A stretch of 34,881 bases of DNA, from NCBI GenBank assembly GCA_013154225.1, contig JAADCW010000009.1, positions 1-34,881 of the forward strand, read 5' to 3'. The notes beneath the pieces are model-generated. The model was not told the origin of the DNA. It searched no databases and saw only the letters and a list, made by a program, of their open reading frames with translations. The position numbers and the translations under genes are program-made. Positions 12,252 to 21,874 of this stretch are shown piece by piece. This DNA comes from Chloroflexota bacterium. Lineage in GTDB: Bacteria > Chloroflexota > Anaerolineae > Anaerolineales > DRMV01. Every line of letters begins with the position of its first letter. The stretch's first letter is position 1.

Positions 12252-14792
12252 TTAGGGCACAAAGTAAATTGTAACCTCGCCCTGCTGAAAATACACGGGC
12301 AGATGTTGATGGAATTTGTCTTCGTTGACCGCGTAGGTGTTGCGTTCCAGGGGCGCGACCACAATGTAGCGAATATGGTATTGGTCAATGATTTGTCGGG
12401 TGGTTTCCCAATCGCGAGCGGTGTAAAGGGTGGCAATGTCGGTTTCCCGACCTGCAAACAAAGCCGCGCCCCCGCGCCATTGGCTTTCGTGGCCAGGCCA
12501 TCCGAGCACAGTGGGCAGGCCGGTGTAGGTGCTGATGCGGGCATACTGGGTATAACTTCCGCCAACTGCCTCGGCTACCGTGCCCAACGGCGCATGGGAA
12601 AGCACCTGAATGGCCGCCCATTCGTCAGGCAGCTGGCGTTCCAGGTGCGCCCCTGCGTTCAGCGTCCACCCAAATGTGGGGTGGAAATTGTTGGTGCGGG
12701 AAGGCAAAGCCATCGCGGGATAGACCATCCCCGCGGCCAGGGCCAGAAAGCACGCAGTGGTGAGCACGGGCTGCCAGCGTTCTGTGCGCCGCAGGAGCCA
12801 GATAACCGCGTAGGCCGCGGCCAGCCCCCACAAAAGCCAGCCCTGGTAATAAAACTTGAACACCGTGTTCATGCGGGTGCCAAACTGATCCCGCAGATAC
12901 ACAAAATTAGGCGCGAGCACCAAAAGCGCGCCAAAAACCACCAGCAAAAGGGGGAACCCCGCCTGTTTGGCTTGGCTTTGGCTGGGTGTTGTGGCTTTGG
13001 TGGAGGCCAGCAAGCCCCAGGCCATGCCCAGCAAGGCGACCAGAGTCAACGTGCCCCAAGGGCTGCCCAGATGGCGGCGGAAGGCTGCGATGAGCAAGAT
13101 TTGCCACGACGAGGTGCCATTGACGCCCAGAAAGGCTTGCGATGCCTGAAGTAGGGTCAGATTGTCGAACGAACTGCCCAGCACGGGCAACAGCACCACA
13201 ATGCCCCAGGCCAGGATGAGGGCCAGCCCAAACAGCGCCAGAGCGACCCCCAAGGCGGTCAGCAAACCCGTGGTGAGCCGCGCCCGCCGCCGCAAAGCCT
13301 CTGCCCCCAACCACAAAAACAGGGGCACCAACAGCGGGCCAAACATGACCCAGAGTTGCGCGCCTCGGGTGGGATTGATGAGGTTGGGCAAAATGCCGCC
13401 AGCCTGTGAAGAAAAGCCCACATAGAACGGCAAATAGAGCACGCCCCCGGCCAGCCCCAAAGCCACCCCCAGCACGAGGAAGGATTTGACCTGGGAGAGC
13501 CACCCTTGCCAGCGTGCCTGGCGGGCGGCATGGGCCGCGGCAAATAAACCGACGTAGATGGGGAAGTCCCATGTGTTGAGGAAAGCCATCCCGCCCAGCA
13601 CCACCGCGGCCAGGATAAACGCGCCGCGGTTGAGGAAGATGTCATGAGTGATCCAATGGTACAGTGCCCGCACTTGCTGGAAGGCCAGCTGAAGCTCGGC
13701 GCGGATTTTCTCTTCCCAATGGCGCACGTGCCACCACGGGTAAGCCTCAGCATGGGAAAGGGGCGATACCGCGACCCAAGTGTTGGCGCGGGCAACCCTG
13801 CGGCTGCCGCCCAAATACAGATTCAAAGCCAGCCCCACGGCCAGCAGCGCAAAGGGGTAGGCCAACACGTGGGGGTGCAAATCGCCTAAGAGGTAGGAGA
13901 AGAAGGGGAATTCGTCAATGACTTCTTGTATTCCGCCGGCCAAGTTGCGATCGGTGACCACCCGCGACGCGCGCCACCACCACCAAAAGCGCTGGGGCGT
14001 CCACGCGGGCGGGGGCTGGGGGGCTGTGGCCAAATCTTTGATGTCCAGCCACTGCCAAAACGAGGGCGAAAACCAGCCGCGGGCGTGGAAGATTTCCAAC
14101 AGCCCTTCCCAGTTGCCTGTGATGGCCACGAAAAGAGGCCCAAAAAGGGCTGGCGCTGGGTTGCGTGGGCGGGCTAAGTCATACACAATGCCAAAAGCGC
14201 CTACCACGGTGAGGGCAAACACCGTGCTCAGCCCCAAATTGAAGGCAATGGTGCCGCTGATGCCCAGCAAGCGGGCGAGCATGGCCACCATCACATAGCC
14301 AAAATAGTAGTAGGAAATGGCATAGCCCGAAAGCCAGGGGTCGTGGGGCGGAAAAGTGGGGGAGCGCAAAATCGCGTTGATGAATGCCAGTTCCATGGGC
14401 TTTTCTGTGCCCACGGCTTCGGGCACGCACCCGCGCACATACACCCACAGCGCAAAAGCGGCCAAAAAGACGAGTTCTTCCCACAAAATCAGGTTTTTGT
14501 GGTTTTGCACCCAGCGTTTGAGCGCATGGCGTCGGGGCCAGGCAAGCGCCAGGCTGAGGGTTGCCAACAGCGCGGCGCTCCAGAGGATGCCGCCCGGTGT
14601 GTTGAAGGTCAGGTGCAGTGATGCCAGAAGCCAGAAAAAGTACCCCCACAGCAACAGCCCCAACGCCCGGCTGAGGGCATAACCGCGGTCAGGCAGGGCT
14701 GGGAGCAGGCGGTATGCCAGGGGAAAGGCAATCCATCCGGTGAGCAGGAGTGCCAGATACCATGCAATGGCAGCAGAAACCGAGCCCATCAT
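12252..14792 (-). CDS. DUF2298 / Chlor_Arch_YYY family membrane protein
   Basis: An 846-residue, strongly hydrophobic protein of the YYY family (TIGR03662), recognised by the motif ISYYYFGY near residue 160 inside a loop after PPHDPWLSGYA. It has about 16-18 hydrophobic helices. FYYQGWLLWG, followed by a soluble C-terminal segment with STYTGLPTVLGW and YIVVAPLER, closely parallels the C-terminal half of the upstream fusion protein. The molecular function is not known; the fold resembles GT-C transferases, so it may be a transferase or carrier partner. Its ATG-ATG start lies 7 bases after the stop of the fusion gene, with GAGAGAG as ribosome site, indicating translational linkage. The length is within the usual 700-900 for single-domain members. 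Confidence 0.88.
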   Translation of the reverse strand: MMGSVSAAIAWYLALLLTGWIAFPLAYRLLPALPDRGYALSRALGLLLWGYFFWLLASLHLTFNTPGGILWSAALLATLSLALAWPRRHALKRWVQNHKNLILWEELVFLAAFALWVYVRGCVPEAVGTEKPMELAFINAILRSPTFPPHDPWLSGYAISYYYFGYVMVAMLARLLGISGTIAFNLGLSTVFALTVVGAFGIVYDLARPRNPAPALFGPLFVAITGNWEGLLEIFHARGWFSPSFWQWLDIKDLATAPQPPPAWTPQRFWWWWRASRVVTDRNLAGGIQEVIDEFPFFSYLLGDLHPHVLAYPFALLAVGLALNLYLGGSRRVARANTWVAVSPLSHAEAYPWWHVRHWEEKIRAELQLAFQQVRALYHWITHDIFLNRGAFILAAVVLGGMAFLNTWDFPIYVGLFAAAHAARQARWQGWLSQVKSFLVLGVALGLAGGVLYLPFYVGFSSQAGGILPNLINPTRGAQLWVMFGPLLVPLFLWLGAEALRRRARLTTGLLTALGVALALFGLALILAWGIVVLLPVLGSSFDNLTLLQASQAFLGVNGTSSWQILLIAAFRRHLGSPWGTLTLVALLGMAWGLLASTKATTPSQSQAKQAGFPLLLVVFGALLVLAPNFVYLRDQFGTRMNTVFKFYYQGWLLWGLAAAYAVIWLLRRTERWQPVLTTACFLALAAGMVYPAMALPSRTNNFHPTFGWTLNAGAHLERQLPDEWAAIQVLSHAPLGTVAEAVGGSYTQYARISTYTGLPTVLGWPGHESQWRGGAALFAGRETDIATLYTARDWETTRQIIDQYHIRYIVVAPLERNTYAVNEDKFHQHLPVYFQQGEVTIYFVP

Positions 14793-14799
14793 TGCTCTC

Positions 14800-17700
14800 T
14801 CATGGGGTGAGGGGTGAAAGCGGCGGCACTTCGTAGATGACTGTGTCGCCTATGCGGAAAACTTCGAACCAGTAGCGCCCGTTGTATTGGCTGAATTTGT
14901 TCAGCCCTGGGCCGGGGTAATAAGCGCGTTCCAACTGCCCCACGATGATGTAGCGGACGTTGTACTTGCGCAGGAAATCCAAAGCATGTTGGATGTCGGT
15001 GGTCATGTAGAAATCGTGCACTTCAGAGACCCGCTGTTCGACCCACAAGGCATTGACGACCCCGCGCTGTTGCCGCTGATGCCAGTTCCAACCCACAACG
15101 CCGGGCAAGCCGGTGTAGATGGTGAAGCGGGTGCCCCAGCGGTATTCCACAGTGTTGCCTTCCACAATCACGGGCGTACCTTCCGCGTGTTCCTGCAGCC
15201 AGCGGATGGCCGCGTAGTCCTGGGCGAGGTCCATGTCCTTGTTTTGGTCAAAGTAGTGGGCGTATTGCATGTAGGCCATGCCGTCCAGGGTATGAGGCGC
15301 TTCTGGGGCCATGCGGTCTTGCATTTTGGCCGCGCCGCCGATGATGGGGAAAAGGGCCGCGCTCCAGGCCAGCACCATGAGGGTCACACCCCACCATTGC
15401 CGCACGCGCGGGCGGTGATAGCACGCGCTGGCCACCAGGTCGCCCAGGGCCACAGCCGCGGAAATGCTGAACAAAGTCCATACCTGGAAATAGAATTTGA
15501 ACACTGTGTTCATGCGGGCAATATCGCCCTGAAGCACCACCAGTTCGACCACCAGGGTGAGCACCAGGCCGGTGCCAAACATGACCAGCACGATTTGTTC
15601 GGCCAGAGGGCGGCGAGGGCGCAGGAGCAGGGCGGCATCCCACGCGAGCAGGGGCACCACCAGCCAGGCAATCCGTACATGGAATGCTGCCAGACCCGCG
15701 GTAAGGGCAAAGGTCAACAGCAGGGCGATGGGCACGGTGTTGCGCCCAACTTTGGCCCACCAGCGCAGGCCTTCTACCGCGGGCGTTTCAGCCAGCCAGC
15801 GGCGGGTTTGCCACCACAGCCACGACACCAGCACAAACAGGAACAATCCCCAATGCACCAAATACGCGCTAATGGGGGTATGCGTGCCGCGCCAAAGGCT
15901 AAATTTGGTGTAGCCTTGGGCATACCAGTGGGCATAAGGCTGGTAGAACAGCAGGGAAGCCAGCACCAGCCAGGCCGCGGCAGCCACGGCTGCCCCCGCG
16001 CGGCGTTCCCACCGGCGATCTTTACGCGCGTGCCAGGCTGCATAGGCCGCGGCCAACATGCCCAGGCCCAAATAGGTAGGAAAGTCCCACGTGTTGGTAG
16101 GGCGCAGGGCGCCGATGATCAACCCGCCCCAGGCCAGAGAGCCAGCCCACCAACGCCAGTCTGTGCGGTGATGCCGCACCCACAACAGCAGGCCTACGGC
16201 CCAAAGTAGGGCCAGCACAGTCAGGCCCAAAGCCATCAGATGGGCGTGTAAGTCTGCATAGAGGAAAGTGAAGAAGGGGAACTCGGTAATAGGCTCGATT
16301 TCGCCCGGCGCGGGGATGGCGCGGCTGGGGAACCAATACCAATCGCCGATGCCGTAGGGCAGGTGCGAGCCTTTGAGGGTGTCGAGGAAGCCCAGCACAG
16401 CCCAGCCGATGTGTTTGAGCAGGCCGCCCTGGCTGATGTCGCCGCCGGGCGCGACCAGTTTCTGGAAGCCTTGCCAAATCATTTTGACCGTGCCCAGGTT
16501 GCCCAAAAGCACCATGCCCACAGCGCCGGCCAGGCCGACCAGCCGAGGAGAAAGCTCCCGTTTTCCCAGAGCGGCATACAGCCCCCGGGCCAGGGCAAAG
16601 GCGGTCAGGGCCACGGTGGCAAACAGGGTAGGCAGTACCAGGTTGTAGGCAAACGTGGGAGCCAGCCCCAGCAGTTTGACCGGCATCCCCACCAGCACAA
16701 AGCCCCAGTAGTAGTAGTTGATGTAGCCGCCGGCGAACCAGGGGTCGTAGGGCGGGAACGTGGTGCTTTTCAGCACCGCGGTGAAATACGACAAATCCAT
16801 GGGCTTTTCCCCGCCCTTCCAGGGGTGCCAGAGGTCGGGGTTTTGCCAGCGGATGTACAGATCCAGCAGGAAGAAGGCCAGGAAGAAAGCCTCAGCCCAG
16901 AGAATTTCCCGCTTACGGCGGCGCAAATCGTGCCAGATGTCTGGCCACTGCCGCCACGCCGCCCAGGCCGAAGCCGCGGCCAGGGCAAGCAAGATGCTCA
17001 ACAGAGCGCCTCGGGTTACGGCCAGGCCTGCACTGCCCCACAGCCAGGCCAGGTAGGCAAAGAGCAGCATACCTGCCAGCCGCGCCGCGGGGTAGCCGCC
17101 ATCGGGAAAAGCGGAGAAAAAGGGGCGCAACAGCGGCCATGCTATCCAGCCCAACAACATGATGAGCAGATACCAAGCCACCACCCCCAGCCCATGCCAG
17201 CGGTTGAGCGGGTTCCCTGAGGAAAAGAGCCGATGGAAGGTGCCGCTGATTTGTTGCAAGCCCCACCGGGCTGGCGGCAGAAGCAGATTGGCCGGATGCG
17301 GCGGCGCTTCGCCAGGCAAGACGTGCACCACCATGTCCAGGTTGACTGCATCCAGCACCGCGTGCACGTAACTGCGGTCGTAGTTGCTCCAGTTTTTGCG
17401 GAAGACAAATACTTTGGGGTGGTCGTAAACGGTAAAGGCTTCTTCGGCAGGCTGATCGTTGACCCGCACAGGCCCCAGCGAGGGGTCGGATTCAAAGATC
17501 GCGACCAAATCGTAGCCCAAATCGCCCTGATAGGTGCCCACCTGGGCGACGTTGTAGCAGTGTTCTACCGTTTCCCAGGGCGGGCAACCCAGCAAATGGC
17601 GGTAGTAGGCGTTTACCAGGGGGTAGCGCTCGGGCAGGCGGGGCAGGCTTCCCCATTGGCGGCTGGAAGTGATGAGGATGTAGTCCGCGCTGTCGAGGAT

Positions 17701-19641
17701 GCTTTCCATGCGGTTGCGCTTATCCGCGTTGTCGTCGTAATACATTTCAAAGTTCAACCCCTGATAGATGCCGCCAAAGGGGTCGTAACCGTCCATGCGA
17801 AGGGGCAGACCGTCGTCCCATGAGGTTTCGTTGGCAATGGCAGGCCCAAGCACCCGCACCTGGCCGCGGTCAATGCTCAGGGTAAGGGTGTAGGTTTCGC
17901 CTTCGGTGAGGGCAATAGGGGTTTGGAAGGTCAGCGCGAGGTTTTGGGGCGCCGCGGCAGGGTCGGGCAGGGGGTAAACTTCCGCGCTGGAAGTGCCCAG
18001 CGCCGTGTCTTGCCCCAGCGCGTGCAGGGTGGCTTTGATGGTGAGGGGCACTGCGCTGGCGGGCGTGGGCGCGGCCAGGCGGTAGAGGCGGATTTCCGGC
18101 AAGGTGCCGCTGGCGCGGGCGCGGAACGTCAGGGTGAGGGGCGTATCAGGGGTGATGTCGGGCAGTGCAGGTTGATCAGCGCCCCCGCGCGGCGGCACGG
18201 GCAGAAGTTGTGAGGTAACCTGCCCGTCGGGCGTGTGGATGGGCAGGGTGACCGGCCCGGGGATGTTTTGGAAGATCCACTCGGTCGCGGCAATGCGGGT
18301 GTGGGGGCGGTGATAAATGCTGACAAACCCAAACGCCCAGGCCGCGGTCAGGGCAAGCACTGCCCCGCCCCCGAGCCAGGCCAGCCATCTGCGCTTGCGC
18401 AGGCGTTCGGCAAGATGCACCCACAACCACGCGGCCATGATAGCCATGCCGGGGTACACCGGCAAAAGGTAGCGCATGGTGGGGTTCCACAGGGTGGACT
18501 GCCAGGCAAAGTAAAGCGCGGTCCACCCCCACAGCATCGCCACCGCGGCGTTTTCTTCTTGGCGCGCCAGCCGCCACCCCAGCCACAGGAAGCCCGCCCA
18601 CGCGCTCAGCCCCAAAGGTAAACCCAGTCCCCAAAGGGTGAGGTTTTGCCCTGCAAACCAAATGGGGCGCCGTGCCCACTGCATCGCGGGGGGGAAGTCT
18701 GCACTTCCACTGGCCTGGGCTTTGAGCGCGCGCAGGTTGTCGAGCCATTGGGGGTTGATGCCGCTAAAAAAGCCCGGCCCGCTGAACGCATAAGGTTGGA
18801 AAATGCGGAAAGTAAGCAGGGCGGTAAAGCCGCTCAGCCCCAACAGGCCAAAGAGCCAGGGCGTTTCTTTGCGCTGGGTGTCTGCATCTTGCCGGGCAAA
18901 ACGCACAAGCGCGGCCACAGGAAGCAAAACAGCCACAGGCGCGGCGCTGATTTTGGATGCCATGGCCGCACCATAGGCGACACCAAAGGCCACAAAAAGC
19001 CATGTGTCAGCACGAAGCGGGCGCCGCGCGGGTTTGCGCACGATTTCGATGGCCAAAAGCAGGCTGAGGAAGGTGAAAAGATTGAAGAAATTGTCCACTG
19101 TGAAGAAGTGGGATTGCTGAATTTCCATCACAGTGAACGCGGAGAAGGCCGCGGCCAGCAAGCCGACGCGGCGGTCAAAGAGCCGCGCGGCCAAAACATA
19201 CACCAAAAAGACCAGCAGAAGATCGGCCAAGGCAGAAAGCGCCCGGCCAACCAGGTGGATTTGTCCGTAACCGGTTTTGTGGAGCAGTTCGCCCACGTAG
19301 CGGGTGATGAAGAGGGGAAGGGTGCCGTAAACGTAGAAGCCAAACCCTTGGTTCGCGGGGTTGAGGCTGGAATGGGCGGTGTCGAAGTATTCCCCCAGGC
19401 TGTGCACAGGCTGGATGGCGCTTGCGACCATGGTCAAGAAGCGCTCGTCAGGGTGCAGGTGCTGTTCGCCATCCCAGGCGATGCCTGTGGTGCGCAGGTA
19501 GAGCCCCAGGAGGAGGACCACCACCAGCGCGGCTTCGTATAGCCAGATGGGGAGCGCGCCGCGGCGCGGGCGCGTGGCCGTTTGCACCGTGGGGGCAGGC
19601 GCTTCGTCAGGGGATGGAGAAAGCGGGTTAGCGTTCGTCAT
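14800..19641 (-). CDS. glycosyltransferase (GT39-like)-DUF2298 fusion membrane protein
   Basis: A 1613-residue protein made of two membrane modules. Residues about 30-480 are a GT39/PMT-like transferase with Asp65-Glu66 in HPDERFL in the first loop, the usual catalytic-acid site, and a YGTLPLF segment. About 300 residues of soluble, probably extracytoplasmic sequence follow, the first part with beta-rich character. From about 815 to the end is a DUF2298/YYY domain with INYYYWGF near residue 975 and a C-terminal soluble segment (TIYTGLPGVVGW, YIIVGQLER) matching the neighbouring 846-residue protein. The N-terminus is Pro/Ala-rich and cytosolic. The frame is continuous, with no sign of a sequencing join. 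It lies 23 bases after the preceding glycosyltransferase and 7 before the next gene. The ribosome site is weak. Substrates are unknown; the fusion suggests that the two activities act on one lipid-linked sugar or acceptor. Confidence 0.85.
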   Translation of the reverse strand: MTNANPLSPSPDEAPAPTVQTATRPRRGALPIWLYEAALVVVLLLGLYLRTTGIAWDGEQHLHPDERFLTMVASAIQPVHSLGEYFDTAHSSLNPANQGFGFYVYGTLPLFITRYVGELLHKTGYGQIHLVGRALSALADLLLVFLVYVLAARLFDRRVGLLAAAFSAFTVMEIQQSHFFTVDNFFNLFTFLSLLLAIEIVRKPARRPLRADTWLFVAFGVAYGAAMASKISAAPVAVLLPVAALVRFARQDADTQRKETPWLFGLLGLSGFTALLTFRIFQPYAFSGPGFFSGINPQWLDNLRALKAQASGSADFPPAMQWARRPIWFAGQNLTLWGLGLPLGLSAWAGFLWLGWRLARQEENAAVAMLWGWTALYFAWQSTLWNPTMRYLLPVYPGMAIMAAWLWVHLAERLRKRRWLAWLGGGAVLALTAAWAFGFVSIYHRPHTRIAATEWIFQNIPGPVTLPIHTPDGQVTSQLLPVPPRGGADQPALPDITPDTPLTLTFRARASGTLPEIRLYRLAAPTPASAVPLTIKATLHALGQDTALGTSSAEVYPLPDPAAAPQNLALTFQTPIALTEGETYTLTLSIDRGQVRVLGPAIANETSWDDGLPLRMDGYDPFGGIYQGLNFEMYYDDNADKRNRMESILDSADYILITSSRQWGSLPRLPERYPLVNAYYRHLLGCPPWETVEHCYNVAQVGTYQGDLGYDLVAIFESDPSLGPVRVNDQPAEEAFTVYDHPKVFVFRKNWSNYDRSYVHAVLDAVNLDMVVHVLPGEAPPHPANLLLPPARWGLQQISGTFHRLFSSGNPLNRWHGLGVVAWYLLIMLLGWIAWPLLRPFFSAFPDGGYPAARLAGMLLFAYLAWLWGSAGLAVTRGALLSILLALAAASAWAAWRQWPDIWHDLRRRKREILWAEAFFLAFFLLDLYIRWQNPDLWHPWKGGEKPMDLSYFTAVLKSTTFPPYDPWFAGGYINYYYWGFVLVGMPVKLLGLAPTFAYNLVLPTLFATVALTAFALARGLYAALGKRELSPRLVGLAGAVGMVLLGNLGTVKMIWQGFQKLVAPGGDISQGGLLKHIGWAVLGFLDTLKGSHLPYGIGDWYWFPSRAIPAPGEIEPITEFPFFTFLYADLHAHLMALGLTVLALLWAVGLLLWVRHHRTDWRWWAGSLAWGGLIIGALRPTNTWDFPTYLGLGMLAAAYAAWHARKDRRWERRAGAAVAAAAWLVLASLLFYQPYAHWYAQGYTKFSLWRGTHTPISAYLVHWGLFLFVLVSWLWWQTRRWLAETPAVEGLRWWAKVGRNTVPIALLLTFALTAGLAAFHVRIAWLVVPLLAWDAALLLRPRRPLAEQIVLVMFGTGLVLTLVVELVVLQGDIARMNTVFKFYFQVWTLFSISAAVALGDLVASACYHRPRVRQWWGVTLMVLAWSAALFPIIGGAAKMQDRMAPEAPHTLDGMAYMQYAHYFDQNKDMDLAQDYAAIRWLQEHAEGTPVIVEGNTVEYRWGTRFTIYTGLPGVVGWNWHQRQQRGVVNALWVEQRVSEVHDFYMTTDIQHALDFLRKYNVRYIIVGQLERAYYPGPGLNKFSQYNGRYWFEVFRIGDTVIYEVPPLSPLTP

Positions 19642-19664
19642 AGGCTGTACCCATGGGGTGAGGC

Positions 19665-21872
19665 TTACGGCACGTAGAACATGAGGAAATCTTTCCCTGG
19701 CGTGGGGCTGTGGTAGAGCCGCACCACGCCGTTGGGGTAGAGGTGCTGGAGTTTGTCCAGGGTTTCGGCGTCTTCGGGTTTGACAATGAACAACTTGGGC
19801 GGTGGCACGTTGAGGGTGCTTTCCAGCTGTTCCCGCGGCAGTGCCAAATCGGTAATTTCAGGGAAGAGCCCCGCGTTGATGGCTACCAAACGGGTGTCCA
19901 CCCAATAGGGATAAGGCACAACCCAAACCGCGTGGGGATTGCCGCCTTCAGCCACAAATTCGTGGATCACCGCGCCAATTTCCGACGTGTTCCATGAGCC
20001 CAGACGGAATTCATCGGCATATTGATGGAAGACCAGGTCGTAATTTGCCCGGGCGGCCACCAGCGCGAGCACCGCGATCATGCCCACGCCCAGCCATTGC
20101 CCCAGCCGCGGCCGCCAGTCGCGTAAGGCCTGGCGCAGTGCATCCGCGCCCATCCCTACGATGACGAACACCGGAATGTAGGCCGCGCCCGTGCGGTTGA
20201 GAGAGGGGTTTTCGTTGGGAAAGGCCAGCGAGAGGATGGACGGCAGCATGAGCAGGGGGATGCTGATGACCAGGAACGCGTCTTCCCACGTTTTGCGGCG
20301 GCTGTAGCGCAGCACGGCCACAGTCAGCCCCAGGGCATACAGGGCCGCGGTCACCCAATCGAGCGCAGGCCGATGGGGCACGGAATGTACCCAGATTTCG
20401 CCGTTGTCCCAAAAGGGCATGAGCCAGGCTTTGAAGAGGTTGGAGAAGAAGATGACCACCGGGTTGCCGGGGTAGGGGCGTTCCAACTGCCCCAGGCGGG
20501 TGGCTCCCCGATAGAAGAACATATCCCAATGCCCCAGCATGTAGCGGAACAAGGGCAAAAAGACCATGAACGAGAGGAGCGCGGTCAAAGCCAGGCCGAT
20601 AAGGGCGCGTTTGCGGCGGTCGGTTTCCCGCTGGTGCAGCAGGAAGAGGGCCACGCCCGCCAGCAGGGTGATGGGGATCATCCGCGAGGGGGAGTAGCCG
20701 TGCACGCCAATGCCCAGGAAAATGCCTGCCCAGATGAAATCGTTGCGCCGTCCGTGGCGCAAGCCGCGCACAAAGAAATACAGGGTCGGCGCGGCAAAGG
20801 CAGGGTAGAGGGCAAAGCGCAAAGCCACCCGAGCGATGACGTTAGGCCAATAAGCAAACGAAGCAAACAACACCGCCCAGAAGCCTACCCATTTGCCGCC
20901 CAGTTCCTTGCCCAATAAGTAAACGAAGGGCAAAGTGAGCAACCCCATGGTGGTCATGCCGATTTTCAGGCTCAGGAAAGAGAAGCCAGTGCCCAGGCAT
21001 TTGATGATGCACGCGGTGAGGTACATCTGGATGGCTTCGCGGCCGGTGTTGCGGGGGAAGAAGATGCGGGTTTTGCCCGCGAGCACGTCCGCGATGTCGA
21101 GGAGTTTTTCCGCATGGTCGGAAAACATCTCCGCGGGCACGCTTGCAAGATGCAGGTAGCGGAAGTAGAGGGCAATCACGGCCACGCCCAGCAGCGCGGC
21201 GCACCACGCGGGCTGACAGCGCCACGGTTTTTGACGCCGAGGCGGGGCATAAAAGGCCGCGGCAGTGAAGCCCACACTGCTCAGCCAGAGCAAGGTGTTG
21301 AAAAGGATGAAGCGGTTGTTTCCAAAGGCGGCAAAAGCCCAAGCCCCCAAGATGATGCCCAGAGCCAATGGAATGACGCGCACCCGCACCGGGCCTTCGG
21401 CGTCGGCTTCCCATTGGGCGGGTGCCAGATCGGGAATGCGCCACGAGCCCCGCAGGGCTGCCCAGCCCCATGCGGCCAGGGCCAGGGCGTAGGCAATGAT
21501 GCCGAGTTGCCAGTTGCGCCCCGGCGGCTCCATGACCCGCTGGGCCAGCAAGGCCATGCCAAACCCCAACAGAAGCGCCAGAGGAAAGGCCGCACGCGGC
21601 GGCGTGGACGCGGGCTGTGGTGGGGTTTCTTCCACGGATGCGGTGGCTTCCTGCGCGGTGAGGGTTGCTTCGGTAGGCGGGGAAGGCGTTTCTGTGATGG
21701 GAAGGCGGGCTTCGTCGTTGGTTTGCGGGCTTTCCTGGTCGGCCAATGCGGCCTGCCACAGCTGGGCTGCGGCTTCGTCGGAAAGCGGCCGCCACCCCCT
21801 GGGGCGAAGTTCCCGAGGAAGATGGGCTGCCAGACGCCCTTTGATGTAATCCAAGAGGCTGAGGTCGGTCAT
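19665..21872 (-). CDS. GT-C family glycosyltransferase (GT39/PMT-like)
   Basis: A 735-residue polytopic protein. The cytosolic N-terminus (about 95 residues) is Pro/Thr/Glu-rich; about 12 hydrophobic helices follow, then a C-terminal soluble segment of about 130 residues ending in FYVP. SDHAEKLLD near residue 263 and FPRNTGREA in the loop after it resemble the acidic first-loop site of polyprenyl-phosphate-sugar-dependent transferases. The frame is open to 22094, but that overlaps the methyltransferase gene. ATG 21872 was chosen because it lies two bases after the methyltransferase stop with an AGGT upstream, a typical coupled start. The last residues (FYVP) resemble the ends of the two DUF2298 proteins (YFVP, YEVP). 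The sugar and acceptor are unknown. Confidence 0.8.
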   Translation of the reverse strand: MTDLSLLDYIKGRLAAHLPRELRPRGWRPLSDEAAAQLWQAALADQESPQTNDEARLPITETPSPPTEATLTAQEATASVEETPPQPASTPPRAAFPLALLLGFGMALLAQRVMEPPGRNWQLGIIAYALALAAWGWAALRGSWRIPDLAPAQWEADAEGPVRVRVIPLALGIILGAWAFAAFGNNRFILFNTLLWLSSVGFTAAAFYAPPRRQKPWRCQPAWCAALLGVAVIALYFRYLHLASVPAEMFSDHAEKLLDIADVLAGKTRIFFPRNTGREAIQMYLTACIIKCLGTGFSFLSLKIGMTTMGLLTLPFVYLLGKELGGKWVGFWAVLFASFAYWPNVIARVALRFALYPAFAAPTLYFFVRGLRHGRRNDFIWAGIFLGIGVHGYSPSRMIPITLLAGVALFLLHQRETDRRKRALIGLALTALLSFMVFLPLFRYMLGHWDMFFYRGATRLGQLERPYPGNPVVIFFSNLFKAWLMPFWDNGEIWVHSVPHRPALDWVTAALYALGLTVAVLRYSRRKTWEDAFLVISIPLLMLPSILSLAFPNENPSLNRTGAAYIPVFVIVGMGADALRQALRDWRPRLGQWLGVGMIAVLALVAARANYDLVFHQYADEFRLGSWNTSEIGAVIHEFVAEGGNPHAVWVVPYPYWVDTRLVAINAGLFPEITDLALPREQLESTLNVPPPKLFIVKPEDAETLDKLQHLYPNGVVRLYHSPTPGKDFLMFYVP

Positions 21873-21874
21873 GG

